A DNA stretch of 64,000 nucleotides from Ceratobasidium sp. AG-K. Its lineage: Eukaryota > Basidiomycota > Agaricomycetes > Cantharellales > Ceratobasidiaceae. Positions 1 to 11,740 of this stretch are shown here, in pieces. Below the pieces are notes generated by a model that had not been told where the DNA came from, searched no databases, and saw only the letters and a list, made by a program, of their open reading frames with translations. The stretch is taken from positions 2,170,001 to 2,234,000 of the forward strand of contig JAWNGF010000002.1 in assembly GCA_037039685.1 (NCBI GenBank), in the 5' to 3' direction. The position numbers and the translations under genes were made by a program. How positions within the stretch are numbered: position 1 is the first letter of the stretch; each line of letters starts with the position of its first letter.

Positions 1-1096
1 GTCCGTTCTCTCTGGCCAGAAACTTTCGTGAGTCGGATTCATTTCGGTGACCAACGCACGAACTCACGCGCTACAGTGCTTGTACGTGCCCCGAGACGCC
101 CGAGACCGACCACCCTGGCCCCAACATGTCCACCGGTCGCGGTTCGCCCGAAATCGACGCGCTCGAAGCTCAAAAGAATAAACAGGGTCCCGGAGGTCGC
201 GTCTCTCAGTCTGCCCAATTCGCGCCATTCAGTTTCAACTATACATACAACGAAGCCGCAGTCACAGTCGAAGATTCGAGCGTTACGTTTATTAACGAGT
301 ACAGGGGTTCTGCGGTGTAAGTTCCAAGCGTGCCATGCCCCACGTTGCTGATCAATTACGGCGTATAGGCAACAAGCCGTCTCTGGGCTGACGACACTGC
401 CTGAAGGTATCTATGAGCAGTCCCAGGGCAAATTCCAGACGTTTGGATTCGAGTATTGGGGCAAAAAGGACAAGCGCGACGATGGTTTCATTACTTGGGT
501 CGCCAATGGTAAAAAGTCGTTTTCGATGACGGCCGCTGCGGTTGGACCGGATCAGATGGCGGAGATTTCGTCGAGGCCTATAGCCGAAGAACCAATGGTG
601 AGCAACAGTTCAGACGCTGGTTAGACTTGAGGCGTGGTGTATTCCCATATCGTGCACATCCCCGTGTATAGCACATTCTTGGTAGTGATCGGGAGCGCTC
701 GTGTGACGAGTGAACCTGTGCTAATCTATTTTTGATTCACAGGCAATCGTATTGAACTTGGCTATTTCGGAATCGTTCCAAAAGGTCGACGTGGCCAATA
801 TGGTCTTCCCGAGCGAGTTCAAGGTCGATTACGTGCGTGTGTACCAGCGCAAGGGAGAGACCAACGTTGGCTGCGATCCCAAGGATTATCCAACAACAAA
901 ATACATTGAGAACCATCTTGACGTTTATACGAGTGAGTGTGCCCGGTGCATGGGTGGGTGATGCGCTGACTGGGTTTCCAGATCCCAATATTACCAAGTG
1001 GCCGTATGCGTTCCCCAAAAACTCTCAAGTGCGTCTATATCTTCTGGCCTTGGAATACAATACTGATCTGTTGCCTAGTATGACGGCTGCGCCTAA
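1..1096 (+). CDS. KRE6: KRE6/SKN1-type beta-glucan synthesis-associated protein, 3' part
   Basis: C-terminal part of a type II membrane glycoside hydrolase 16-like protein of the Kre6/Skn1 family, which is needed for beta-1,6-glucan assembly in the secretory pathway. The 5' end lies outside the window. Exons read as 1-27, 77-316, 369-597, 743-932, 982-1028 and 1079-1096. The reading passes SGQKLSACTCPE, then STGRGSPEIDALEA, the family's conserved segment carrying the GH16-like acidic residues, and ends in YDGCA. The Cys-rich segment and the late FKVDYVRVYQRKGE strand are also characteristic. One intron (598-742, 145 nt) is longer than most in the window. The family call is strong. KRE6 versus SKN1 cannot be separated, since fungi outside yeasts usually have several co-orthologues. 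Confidence 0.88.
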
Positions 1097-2165
1097 GACA
1101 CTGTCTTGAATCGGACTCTGGCTTGACAAAAATGGACTCGGAATTTCTGATACACGCATATTTCGAAATCTTGCATCCGCATTTCTAACCTATCCCTTTC
1201 CTGCATCCTTTCTTGTTTCGCTCCCCTTGGGAGGACTCGCTATATACATTCGGCGGCTCTCTTCTCTGTTCTTTCTCTCCCAAGGGACTTTTTTGACTCT
1301 TTATCACCCCCACGATCGTTATTAATTTCGCCTTTCATTATGATTTGGACTTCGTGCATCGGCTGAGCTAGACTACCATAGAAAATTCCATTGTTGAACG
1401 CACGAACGGGCGGAGTCACGTGTGTCGGAGTTGATGTTCGCGAGATCAAGCTCCGGTTGACGTTGGTGCCTCGAGCGTGCCTCGGGGCGTCGTTGCTGAC
1501 GCTTGGTGTGCTTGGCATTGGCTTACGGTCGTGTGCAACACTTGTCATGGCTAATCTGCAAGTCATTGTCGGTCCTCCCGAGTAAGAGTCATGTCCGTGG
1601 TCTGATTGAGTGCAGCCCTGGATGTGTATGCGCTGGACTGTATTGGATTCCGTAAGGATTGCGATCTTTTCTGCCGATGGATACGAGCAAAGCACCGTAG
1701 TTTCAGTCCGCACGCACTCGTATCTTCTAGCTGAAAAAACTTTCTCCTTGATATAATACGACCTTCCAAAGAGCTACGAGAACCAGTGTGGCGGTCAGCC
1801 GAGCGTTCTTGACGTAGTGTTGCTATGACGGATCCAGATGGACCCGCACCCAATCTCAAAATGTCCATTGTGTGCGCCGACGGCGCCCTGTGAGGGTTTG
1901 AAATGCCAGTATATATCTTCCCGAGGGTTGGTTTCAGGTGAGATCTTTCTCTTCCCTCCCATTCGTTTGTGTCGTTTTGCTCCAGTTGGAGGTGCCGCTC
2001 GTTTAGTTGGGAAAGGTCGCTCGTTTTAGTGTTTGGGTGGGATATCAGCTGGTCTTGAATACGGTGAACATAGGCAGTCTAGAGGACTTGTTTCGGTGCG
2101 AGACCCGGTCAATTTTCTAGGTTTAATCTGGCTAATGCGTATGTTCAGATTAATTGCGGTCAAAG
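1097..2165. other. Intergenic, no supported gene
   Basis: Downstream of the KRE6-like gene and upstream of the membrane-protein gene. The longest open frame (minus strand, 1240-1713) has no recognisable domain, no splice partner and a composition unlike the neighbours, so I do not call it. The last 200 nt probably hold the promoter and 5' UTR of the next gene. Confidence 0.5.
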
Positions 2166-3414
2166 ATGGCAGACCAGGAAACATCATCAACTCGTTCGGG
2201 GTCGGGCTCCAGAAGTTCGACTCGAACTTCCACCAGAAGCTCGTCTGCTAGCGTTGCTTCGGATACGAGTGTTTTCTCGCTAGTTCCAACAACAACCCCC
2301 AGTGAAACCGCACTCATCACTCCATCGGCTTCAGTAGTTGGCGCATCAACAACCCTGGTCAGTAGTGCGACGTCGACTGCTGATGCAGACAATACGTCCA
2401 CGCAAGGACTCTCGGTCCGGGCGGTCACATCACTCGTTTTGATCATTTGTGAGTGGTTTGATGCTTCGCCTCGGCTACTAATTGCTCATCGGCAGCGCAG
2501 TGATCTTCGTTATCGGCGTCGGGATATTTCTTGCCATATTTTTCATGCGCAAACGTGCCGGGCGGCCGCTCTTCGCGAAGTCGAGAGGCGAGCCAAAACG
2601 CAGGGGCAGCCAGCTTCAACCCGCCTTGCCCGATTCTTCGATATACCTTCCGTCCAAAGAACGGGATGTCGAGGCGGACACCATGTCCAAGTCCCTCTCC
2701 TCCCTGGATGGTGATGTGTTGTCGCCAAAGAGCAAAGCCAGATCCTCCCGCGCATCGTCTTCGATATTCGCCGATGATACAATAACCGTGACATCGCGTT
2801 CCCACTACCTCCGACCATTGTCTCTAGGCGAGCCCCCCGCAGCCATCACCCTTCGGGGCCTGCAGGCGGCGAACAGTTCCACAACTCAGCTTTTGCCCGC
2901 ATCCGAGTGTCGATATTCAAATGTTGTGTTTGCTGAGCGGTCCCTCAGCCCCATACCAGGCACACCCGCCACACCCGGGATCACGTTTATTCCTGCCGAC
3001 TCATCATACGGGTACGACGAGGAGATCAGCCCCACAGAGCCTAGGCAGGCTGTCACGATGACCCGCGCAACTCGCTTCTCCGACCCGCCAACTCCCGTCA
3101 CTTCCGTCACTTCCTTCACTCCGCTCGCTCCTAATCCTTACTCGTTCGACCTGAAGCGCAACTCTACGAATACGCTTGCACCGTCCCAATACGGCATGTC
3201 TCTTGCTGGCTCTCGTCCACAGAGCATGGCCTCGGTTTACTCTACTCAGACCCAGAATCAACCGATGGAGCTCCCTGATAGCCTTTCTCCCGATGTGGCC
3301 GCGACCCTCCAAAGGTTACACCATGACAACCGTGTATCAGCTGCTTGGTCGATGAACTCGGTGGACACGTCTCGGCTCAACAAGAACACCCCCGCCCCCA
3401 CTGAAGAAGGGTAA
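2166..3414 (+). CDS. Serine/threonine-rich single-pass membrane protein, unknown function
   Basis: Two exons, 2166-2448 and 2501-3414, give 398 residues. Residues 1-80 are almost all Ser/Thr with few hydrophobics. A transmembrane helix (about 85-110) follows, running across the splice junction as TSLVLIILIFVIGVGIFLAI and stopped by FFMRKRAGR. The remaining 290 residues are a polar, Pro/Ser-rich tail. The layout resembles fungal Mid2/Wsc-type wall sensors or the adhesin-like SKG6 family, with an O-glycosylated outside and a cytosolic tail. No N-terminal signal peptide is visible, so the helix would have to act as a reverse signal anchor or an upstream exon has been missed. I do not recognise the tail. 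Gene reality is well supported by the splice across the membrane helix; function is unknown. Confidence 0.7.
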
Positions 3415-3880
3415 TTTCGGTGTCTCGCCTTTCTTCCTTTTCCTTGATTTTCGGACTTCGGGTGCCTCATTTACTGCTCACCTCGCTTTGTTCTCGTCGG
3501 AGTCGGTATGATCGGCTATAATTGAGTTTTCAGTGTCATAAACGACGCTAGGACCGGTGTTATCGCCATTAGCCTATAATAAACCCCATTCACTTAGGAT
3601 GGCTATGCATTTAGTCTGATTCGTTTGCGCTGTGGTAGTCCAGTTGAGATCGATCCTAAAACCAAACACAACGTATACACAGCGTCAAAGAAACATGTTC
3701 CCAGGTCTCGATGATGTGGAACTAGCTTGCTTAGTTGAGGAATCGCGCATGCTAGTAACCGAAAATGTAAGTGGTTTTACTCCGATTTCCAGGCTAGTCG
3801 GAGCCATTCTGCGATGCTAATCGGGAGGTTGCTTAGTCATATAGACCCGCTGGATTCCCGATCTCCACTTGCTCCTAACC
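3415..3880. other. Intergenic / possible upstream coding exon of the LysM gene
   Basis: An ATG at 3695 opens 24 codons that end at a consensus GT donor (3767). An acceptor at 3844 would join them in phase to the codons before the chosen LysM-gene start at 3881. This could be a genuine first exon or 5' UTR. No other feature is seen. Confidence 0.4.
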
Positions 3881-4914
3881 ATGACCTCAGTCAACGTTCT
3901 CCTCTGCCTTGCCTGTTCTCAGTCCCTTTCTGCAAAGTCTCTAAATGAGTACTTCCAAACTCCTTGCTGCGGAAGAGTCATTTGCGATCGGTGCCTGTCG
4001 AGGAATGCGCGTTTGAGACGATATAACCCTTGTTTGAGCTGCCTGGGTGGGGTCGGGCTCGTTCAATCTACAAGTGAAGATCGAAGAAGCGGGAACCAAC
4101 AGGTCGTGCAGCACGGGAGAGATAACGAGGCCGAGACTTTTATCCTGGGAGATTCAGACGATGAATCTGACGAGAGACCGCCAGTAGGGACGCCTGCGGC
4201 CACTGAATCTGATCGGCCTCCGTTGCCACTGAGCGCGACCGAAATACCGCAGCCAGCGGAGTCCTCGAACACCTCGCAGCGAGAAACACCCCAGTCATCT
4301 ACCTATTACATCAAGCCTCGCGACACAGTGACTGGAATTGCGCTGAGATATGGCATTGACGTGAGTATTCATTGATATTGATTTCTTCGCTTTTACCTAA
4401 CTTTGTATAGCCTCGTCGACTCTGCCAATTAAATAGGCTTCCCACAAGTACGCTTACCACTACTCCCCATCTTCTCCATACTCGCACTACGCTTCAACTC
4501 CCTCCGGGCTCACGAGCTCCGTCGCCGCCGCCGCCTGACCTGCATGAACGCCTGGAAGCACGGGCTCGCGAGCGTGCTGGTAGGGCTTTTCAGGCGATAA
4601 CCAAAGAAACCGACTGGGGCATCGCGCAAACGTACGTGGCATTGATTGATGTCGAGGATGATGCGGTAAAGGAGGGCAAGAGACGCATGGTTGACCCAGA
4701 TTCCAAAGGAGGGAAACAGGCATTGGCCGTTGATCAGTATTTGGACGACAACGCTTGGGAAGAGGAGCAAAGACGAGCTGGACTCTCTCCTCGTATCGAA
4801 GAGTTTCCTTATTTCAACCCGAAAGGAAAGGAGAATGTAGAACCTGGGAGGGGAACAGCGTCCAGCGGGAGCACGGATTGGTGGCAGAGGTTATGGCAAG
4901 GCTCTTCTAAGTAG
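3881..4914 (+). CDS. Zinc-finger (RING-like) plus LysM domain protein
   Basis: Exons 3881-4360 and 4411-4914 encode 327 residues. The N-terminus carries a Cys pattern CxxC...CC...CxxC...CxxC (residues about 13-55; LCLACS, TPCCGRVICDRC, NPCLSC) that looks like a treble-clef or RING-like zinc site. An acidic, Ser/Pro-rich linker follows. A single LysM domain (about 142-192) starts at YYIKPRDTVTGIALRYGI and is split by the intron. The rest is helical and charged. There is no signal peptide, so this LysM is presumably cytosolic or nuclear rather than a secreted chitin-binding effector. Fungi commonly carry one such intracellular LysM protein of unknown role. The start was chosen at the ATG just before the first Cys pair; an extra 5' exon (3695-3766) is possible. 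Confidence 0.8.
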
Positions 4915-5090
4915 CAGTCGAGTTTATAGTAGTACTTTAACCGCGGTAATATGTGCTATTCTTGGACAATACGTGGCTGAATTCGTCGTTCTAGTTCTTT
5001 GGCTTGCAAATGCAAACCTTCAGTACAGCTGAGTAGAGTATATGCATAGCTTAGTGCAGTGCTACAATCTTTATCTAAACACCTTCTCCG

Positions 5091-7033
5091 CTAATGTCCA
5101 GATGAGACGGCAGAATTGATGAGGTTAGCTGCATCTTCTGAGCGAGGTTTAATCGAACACTTGAAAGGCACTGTTTGGCTATTAGGAAGTGTGAGCACAT
5201 GTGGTGGGATGATGGTGTCTAACACAGAGACTATCTTACCTCACAACCCCTCCTGTTCTCACTACTTGGGGTTCGATCTCGTTCCCATTCTCATCTCGAG
5301 CCCTGGTGATGTCCATGGTTGCGATCAAAGCTGCCATCGCAAGGTATATGGATGTCTCCGCAATATTATTACCCGGACATATGCGCCGCCCGCTACCGAA
5401 TACCACGTCCCGGGGATCAACCGGCGCCGGGCCAGGCTGGGTACCGTCAAAGCGCTCGGGAATGAATCTCTCTGGGTCAGGGAACATGCGCTCGTCTCGC
5501 GTAATCTGTGTTTGGAGATATGAGATACTAGTTGGGTACATCTCACTTGGAGATTACTTACAGCATAAATGTTGCTGTGCACTGTGCTATTTGCTGGAAT
5601 GCGATACCCTCGATACTCGTCATCTTCCCCAACTCGATGTGGTGGAGCTTTAATATGGGAACTGGTTAGTCGAATGTAGACAAGTGCTGAAATATGAATA
5701 TACGCACAGACTGGAGCAGGAGGATACCATCTCAGGGTTTCCAACAAAATACATTCCAAGTAGAGTAAGTTTGGTCGATCCGACATCATTGGCAACCTTT
5801 CAGTCCCTACAACATTATCCATCTCCTCGCGTGCTTTGCGAGCTACCTCGGGATAAAGAATCATGGCGAGAACAAAGTTACTGAGCACGCTAACAGTGGT
5901 ATGCTGCCCAGCGTTATACATCGACCCCACGGTCCACTTGATGGTATCTTCGCCATCTTTCCCGCTACTGTTTTGTTGTAAAAGCTCGGACAAAAGTGAC
6001 GGGGCGGCTCTTCCTTCGTTCTGTTGGAGTAAATGTTAGCATATAGTCCAAATAACTCCGTCATATGCTCGAGCGCTCACTATCTCGTTGCGCGCCCATT
6101 GATATGGCTCCTCAATCATCCTAGTCACAAGTTCCCTAGCTTCCTGAGCTTGGATCTTAAAGTGCATTCCAGGTAACCAGGACGGAAGATACTGAAGGAA
6201 AGGGTATGTCTCCACGAGAAAATACCCTGAAATACCAGTGAGCGCAAAGGACACAATAGCTTTATCCGATAGTGCGACATAGGGATCGTGATAGCCCTTG
6301 ACAGTATAACCATAAACCACTCTCATAATGATGGTGGCAGTAAGTCTATAATTTTGTTAATGTTGTTAGTAACTCGGCCATTTGGCACGTTCTCAAGAAA
6401 CACGCCCACAAGTTAAGTTCTCCTGCAAGATCATCGGGATTGGCAAGCATTCTGTGAAGAAACTTGTGCACGTCTTTGGTTTGTGCATCGTGGTACGCTG
6501 CCACTGCTCTCTTGCTAAACCCTAGATTGGCATGGCGCCGGTGCGCTTTCCAGCGCTCGTCATATTGTCGCACTGATATGAGCTTCCCCCATCCCATCCT
6601 AAAAGCCCGTACATTGAACAGATATCCAATAACCCCAAGGTATAAAACTCACATATGAGCCATTACCCTTGGGGGTCTATGCGCATACAGAGCTCCACGT
6701 TTTTCGAAAAGATCAACAACGGCGTCCAACGAGGATAAGATGATAATATTTTGAGAATGGACTCGCACACGAACGACATCCCCTGCAAATAGAAGACGTA
6801 CTTAAACTAAAGAAGGCTTCCATTCCTCACCGTTGCCTACCATATTTTTGAGCCCATTCGGTGTACTTGAACCAGGCATGACTTCGGGGCATGTCTTCGG
6901 CGTTCCCGGAGAGCCAGGACTTTTCAGGTGGACCAGGGGGTAGCGGCAGTTGATGACGTCGCCTGTACATTCCGTCGACAATAGCCGCTCCGGCCAGTAA
7001 TACAATCGCAGCAGTCACGGCATTACTCGACAT
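5091..7033 (-). CDS. Cytochrome P450 monooxygenase (tandem copy 1)
   Basis: Eight exons: 6841-7033, 6653-6782, 6410-6598, 6081-6345, 5708-6020, 5562-5647, 5240-5505, 5091-5178; 509 residues. It shows an N-terminal membrane anchor (about 1-22), the proline hinge PLPPGPP, the K-helix ETLR, the PERF region (FIPERFDG) and the haem loop FGSGRRICPGN with the Cys ligand. It is therefore an ER-bound class II P450 needing P450 reductase. Sequence style is like Agaricomycete P450s labelled O-methylsterigmatocystin oxidoreductase-like; the substrate cannot be told. The I-helix reads AGQHTT, with His where the usual acid sits. The next gene has the same structure, exon for exon, marking a tandem duplication. 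Confidence 0.93.
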
Positions 7034-7858
7034 GCTGAACAGTTGGGATAACCTGGTTCAAGCAGGAGGATTTTCTGAGGTTTAGGAAGTGAGTAGCTAC
7101 ACGTAGTTGGAGTCAAAGTTTAAATACATGCTGAGCGCCCTTTTACTTAACATCAGGTCAGCACTAGATTCCATCAGCATCATTGATATGACCCTTCTGT
7201 TGCACGCGCGTTACTTACAGTTGTTATCTTTCAAACGGGCAGCGGGGAACGAAGGCCGGAGGATATCCAATTCTATTTATGTTTACCTTGATACCGGAAC
7301 TGGCATTGCCGGCTAAGAACCAACCTGCCTTTCAGCCTGAAAATTCTTTCTGTTGAGACTCTGCACCGACAATATTATTAGCCAACGATCAGATACGGTG
7401 GTTGTATCTCTGTAATGGTGAGATATTATGTGTTAGCCAAGCGAATTCTTGACTTCGATTACCTGCGGGCTAGGTAGTTGCACACAACGCGCATCTCATT
7501 ATCAGAGGGAAACGTTCGGAGCTACATAAGCTCCCAACTCATCATGATGCAAAAATTCGGCTCTGTTGAGTGAAATTCATATCAGCGTTCGAGCGGACAC
7601 TTACGAAAGGTGAGCGGCTGGGTGCCGGTGATCCTTGAAGCCGGCGCTTGGGTGTCCCGCACCAACCTGCAGACCAAACAGGACGTAACTGGAAGTAATG
7701 GGCTCCAAGGTTAGCTGAGAATCGATGTCCGATGATACTGGTGGCTTGTACGTAGATGGGGTTCAATTTCACGTTTAATACTACATCCTGACCTGATTGC
7801 ATGCGGGGTCTCATAGCAACTATAATGCAAACCCCCGAATTCGTCATAGTGTAAGCCA
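7034..7858. other. Intergenic between the two P450 genes
   Basis: Holds the presumed promoter of P450 copy 1 and the 3' end of copy 2, both on the minus strand. Short open frames here match nothing I recognise. Confidence 0.5.
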
Positions 7859-9819
7859 TTAGTGCTCAGATAAAATTGAAGAATGGATGAGTTTTGCTGC
7901 ATTCTCAGACCGCGGTTTGATCGAAGACTTGAATGGTAAGGTTTGGCTGCAATTTCGTGGTCATAAGCGTTTTCATGCCTTTCAAACTGATGCGTAGCCG
8001 CCTACCTAACAAGCCCTCCAGTTCTTACCACCTCAGGCTCTATCTCATTCCCGTTTTCATCCCGTGCCTTGGCCATGTCCATTGTTGCGATCAGGTTTGC
8101 CATCACAAGATAAATTGACGCGTCCGCAATGTGATTGCCCGGACATATGCGGCGCCCAATGCCGAACACCATATCTCGGGGGTCTAATGGTGCTGGACCG
8201 GGTTGGGTACCGTCAAAGCGCTCGGGAACGAAGCTCTCTGGGTCGGGGAACACACTTTCATCTCGAGTAATCTGTGTAGACCAATATATAAGCCACACAG
8301 CCCAGGAATCAAGGCGGAATGAAATCACATACTGCATAAATATTGGCGTATACAGTGCAATTGGCTGGAATACGATATCCTTGGTACTGATCCTCCTGTG
8401 TGGTGCGATGTGGAAGTGCTAGGTCCAGCCAGAATGTTAACTGATATGACTGTGGCGTTAAGGTCTTGGTAGCACCTACTTAGTGGTGCGATAGGATACC
8501 AACGCAGCGTCTCGAGAAATATGCATTCCAGGTAGGGAAGGTTAGGTCGGTCTGCAATCCTGGGTAACCTTTCAGTTCCAACAACCCGGTCCATCTCTTC
8601 ACGCGCCTTGCGAGCGACCTCGGGATATAAAATCATGGCCAAGATAAAGTTTCTGAGGGTAGCAACGGTGGTATGAGACCCAGCATTATACATGGATCCA
8701 GCGGTCCATTTAATGAGATCTTCGCCCTCCTCCCCATTCTCGTTTTGCCCCAGGAGTTCAGAAAGGAACGAGGGAGTGGCATGTCCCTCGCTCTATCAAT
8801 GTGTGTCGCTGCATGAGGGTGGCCCGTGCGTGGATGTAACATAAAACCACGTACCATTTGCTTTCGGGTCCACCGGTATGGCTCCTCGACCATCTTCAAT
8901 GGATATTGGCTCCCTTTCTGTGCTTCAATCTTAAACCCCATTCCGGGTAGCAAAGTAGGAAGGTGACGGAGGAATGGGAATGTATCGACCAAGTAATTCC
9001 CTGGTACGCTAGACGATATCACTGATGCATTCGCCGCATCTGAAAGTGTGACGTAGGGATCATTTATGTCCGTAACTTCATATCCATATGTTATCCTCAT
9101 TATAATTTTGCCGATAAGTCTGTCTCAATGGGTTAATGTACTGTGTGATAAGGTACGAGAAACGCTCACAAACTGAGTTCCTCGGCAATCCCTTCTGTAT
9201 TCTCGATGAGCCGTTGAAGAAATTCATGTACATCCTTTGTCTGTCCTTCGTGATAGCCGCTGGCAGCCTTCTTGCTGAATCCTAGATTGGCTTGGCGTCT
9301 ATATGCTTTCCAGCGTTCGTCGTATGCACTAAAAGGCATGATTTTACCCCAGCCCATCCTATAAGACATCGTGGTGCCTGGTGAGTTTCTCGTTGCATTT
9401 TGTGATAGTGTAGGTTCCACTTGCATTAAGGGCATCATCCTCTGTGGCCGTTGTGAGTATAGAGCTCCACGCTTTTCAAACAAGTCAACGGCTGCCCCGT
9501 AGGAAGATAGAACGATTATGTTGCTGGAGTAAATGCGAAGATAATAGATGTTCCCTAGAGCAATTTAGTCAGTTTCCCTGGGTACGTGGCCCTCAGTGTT
9601 ATTACCATATTTCCGTGCCCACTCTGTGAACTTGAACCAAACGTGAGTCCGAGGCATATCTTCTGCATTGCCAGCGAGCCGCGACTTTGGGGGTGGACCA
9701 GGAGGAAGCGGTAGTCTTTTACGCCGCGCACGGACAGTAGATATAGTCCAGATTCCAACTAATAGTGCAATGGCTGCAGCGACAGCACTCGCCGACTTCG
9801 GGGACTTCATATTGGTCAT
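7859..9819 (-). CDS. Cytochrome P450 monooxygenase (tandem copy 2)
   Basis: Eight exons: 9606-9819, 9425-9554, 9170-9358, 8855-9119, 8480-8792, 8333-8418, 8006-8271, 7859-7946; 516 residues. Exons 2-8 have exactly the same lengths as in copy 1 (130, 189, 265, 313, 86, 266, 88 nt). It has the N-terminal anchor, the PLPPGPP hinge, ETLR, ERFDG and the haem loop FGIGRRICPGN. The I-helix is AGSHTT, again His in place of the acid. Intron 9359-9424 uses a GC donor (GCAAGT). It is 66 nt and open in frame, so a gene caller may miss it, but copy 1 and the 189-nt exon match show it is spliced. Likely an ER monooxygenase of unknown substrate. Confidence 0.92.
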
Positions 9820-10288
9820 TTTGCGTATAAAGAGATTCTCGATGATAGGTGTTCAAAGGCGACTGTAGAGGAGTAGATGGGGGTGATGAGTGCCTGTCAT
9901 TCCATTGAATAGGCAGGAAGCTCCATTGGCTGTCAAACAAATTCCAAGAAGCGAGTTGAATATCCATAAGGAGGGCCATAACCCCGTTCTTCATCGAATT
10001 ATCCATTGTGATGGGACAGGCCCAGCATAACCTTATCTTTGGTATATGATGGCACGATATGGATAGGCTCGTGAAATCCGACTGAAGTGGTTGATTGGGA
10101 TGCGGTGGTCTACCTTGGATTGGATGTGCCCTTGTATGCTCGGTATAAGCGCCTTCGATTACACAACCTTGGATTTGGTCGGAGCGTTTGATCGCCATTC
10201 GCCCATCTACGACCGGCCGACTAATCCGTCTGGTACCACTTGCTGTTGCGTAGGCATCAGCGACGCTGAAAAAAAATAAACCATTGAA
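9820..10288. other. Divergent promoter region
   Basis: Lies between P450 copy 2 (minus) and the Mim1 gene (plus), so it should contain both promoters. I see no clear TATA element or other gene. Confidence 0.5.
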
Positions 10289-11484
10289 ATGTCTTCCGAT
10301 GAATCACTAAGTCTAAGTGACGGCGAGAGTGGATCCATCCTGGTGAGTCGGGCTCCATTTGTGCACCAAAGAAGCTTGATCTCACTCGACTCTCAAGTCG
10401 CTCGATAGCGCGTTCACGCCGGTGGATGTCCCGGTGCAGCCTGCGAACCCGCCCACACCTCCCCCTCCAGCTCCCGTCAATAATCCAGCAGACGAAGCCA
10501 GCTCCGCGCCCGCTACGGACCCGCTATCCGATAGCTGGAAGGACGAGTACGATTCGCGTGTTGCGCATTGGCGCGCTGAATCAGCCGAGGCACGCACGAA
10601 AGCTGAGGCAGAACGGGCGAAATGGGAGGAACTTCGAGCTGCAGGACACGCGCCCGAGCACGAATCATGGGAAAATCTTGGGGCCGGGGCGTCCAGGGTC
10701 GGGCCGAATGCTGAGGCTCATGGGACCGCGGCAGACGCGGTGAATGCGCCGCCGGTCACCAGCGTTGCCGACGCGCGGGACTTAGTATCGGGAGAACGGG
10801 GCGGGGGCCATGGAGCGGAACTGCTTGCGGTATGTGCATTCGGATTACCACGATATACTCCCAATATCCCTGTGACTGTCGGCCCGCTTTCCTCATCACT
10901 CGACGTACTCTCGTACTCATGAAGCGTATAATTATGTCTAGCAGAATACCCTGGGATATCCTCAGTCAGCAGCCTCTATCCGTACCCTCGAAACCTCCGA
11001 CGTCGATGCATCGCCTGTCAACCTCAGTGGTGCGGATCTCTCGGCGAACGAGGGTGCAAACACATGGGAGGAGGTCCATTCGCTCGGATCGTCCTTCCCA
11101 TCTCTCCCAGAGCAACACAACACCAATGCTATCCCACTGCAACCCACATACAGGCCCCGTCAGGTATCACAAAAGAAGGACAAAGAGCATCGGAAGCACT
11201 CGCACGCACATCATCCCAAGGCACCCCCAGCCCCGCCCTCACTTACACTCACTATATTCGATTCGTCCGTCTCGACGCGCGGGCGGGTGGTCGCGCTATT
11301 CTCGTCTCTGGCGATCAACATGTTTCTCCCATTCGTGAACGGTGTCATGCTTGGATTTGGGGAAATATTCGCTAGGAACGTTATTGGACCGTGGTTTGGG
11401 TGGCCGAAGCCTGTGGCAGCGTCGGTTGGCATAAGGGCTGGGAAGAGGAATGCGGGCAACACCGGGATAGAACCATATGCATAG
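10289..11484 (+). CDS. MIM1: Mitochondrial outer-membrane import protein Mim1 (Tom13)
   Basis: Exons 10289-10342, 10398-10829 and 10945-11484; 341 residues. The signature is a single transmembrane segment near the C-terminus (about 280-315): VALFSSLAINMFLPFVNG, then MLGFGEIFARNVIGPWFGW. This is the conserved Mim1/Tom13 membrane region with its small-residue helix. Mim1 with Mim2 forms the MIM complex, which inserts helical proteins such as Tom20 and Tom70 into the outer mitochondrial membrane. The protein is about three times longer than yeast Mim1 because of a Pro/Ser/Glu-rich N-terminal extension. The third exon could also start three bases earlier-spliced (acceptor at 10940 or 10944), changing a few residues. 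The identity of the core is secure; the role of the extension is unknown. Confidence 0.88.
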
Positions 11485-11740
11485 AGTCTAGGACTTCTTA
11501 CAGTGGCTGAACGGACTTTTAAGTCAACCTGGGCGAGGGCTTATTATAGACAGCCTGTCGGTCCTCACGGTGATATATGAATGATTTACTAAGATTTGAC
11601 CCACTGAGATTGATCATTGAAATCTGTATTCATAACAGACGTAAATCGTACAAGAAACCCACATTCGCATGCGTGATGAAAATAATTATGCAAAAAACCT
11701 AGCACTGGGGAATAGAACACAGACGAAGACCGACAAATAA

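Noticed and set aside
1240..1713. 157-codon minus-strand open frame
   Set aside because: No domain, signal or splice partner; composition looks like chance in a GC-balanced intergenic stretch.
5091..9819. P450 pair as part of a secondary-metabolite cluster
   Set aside because: No polyketide synthase, peptide synthetase, terpene cyclase or dedicated regulator lies nearby; neighbours are housekeeping genes.
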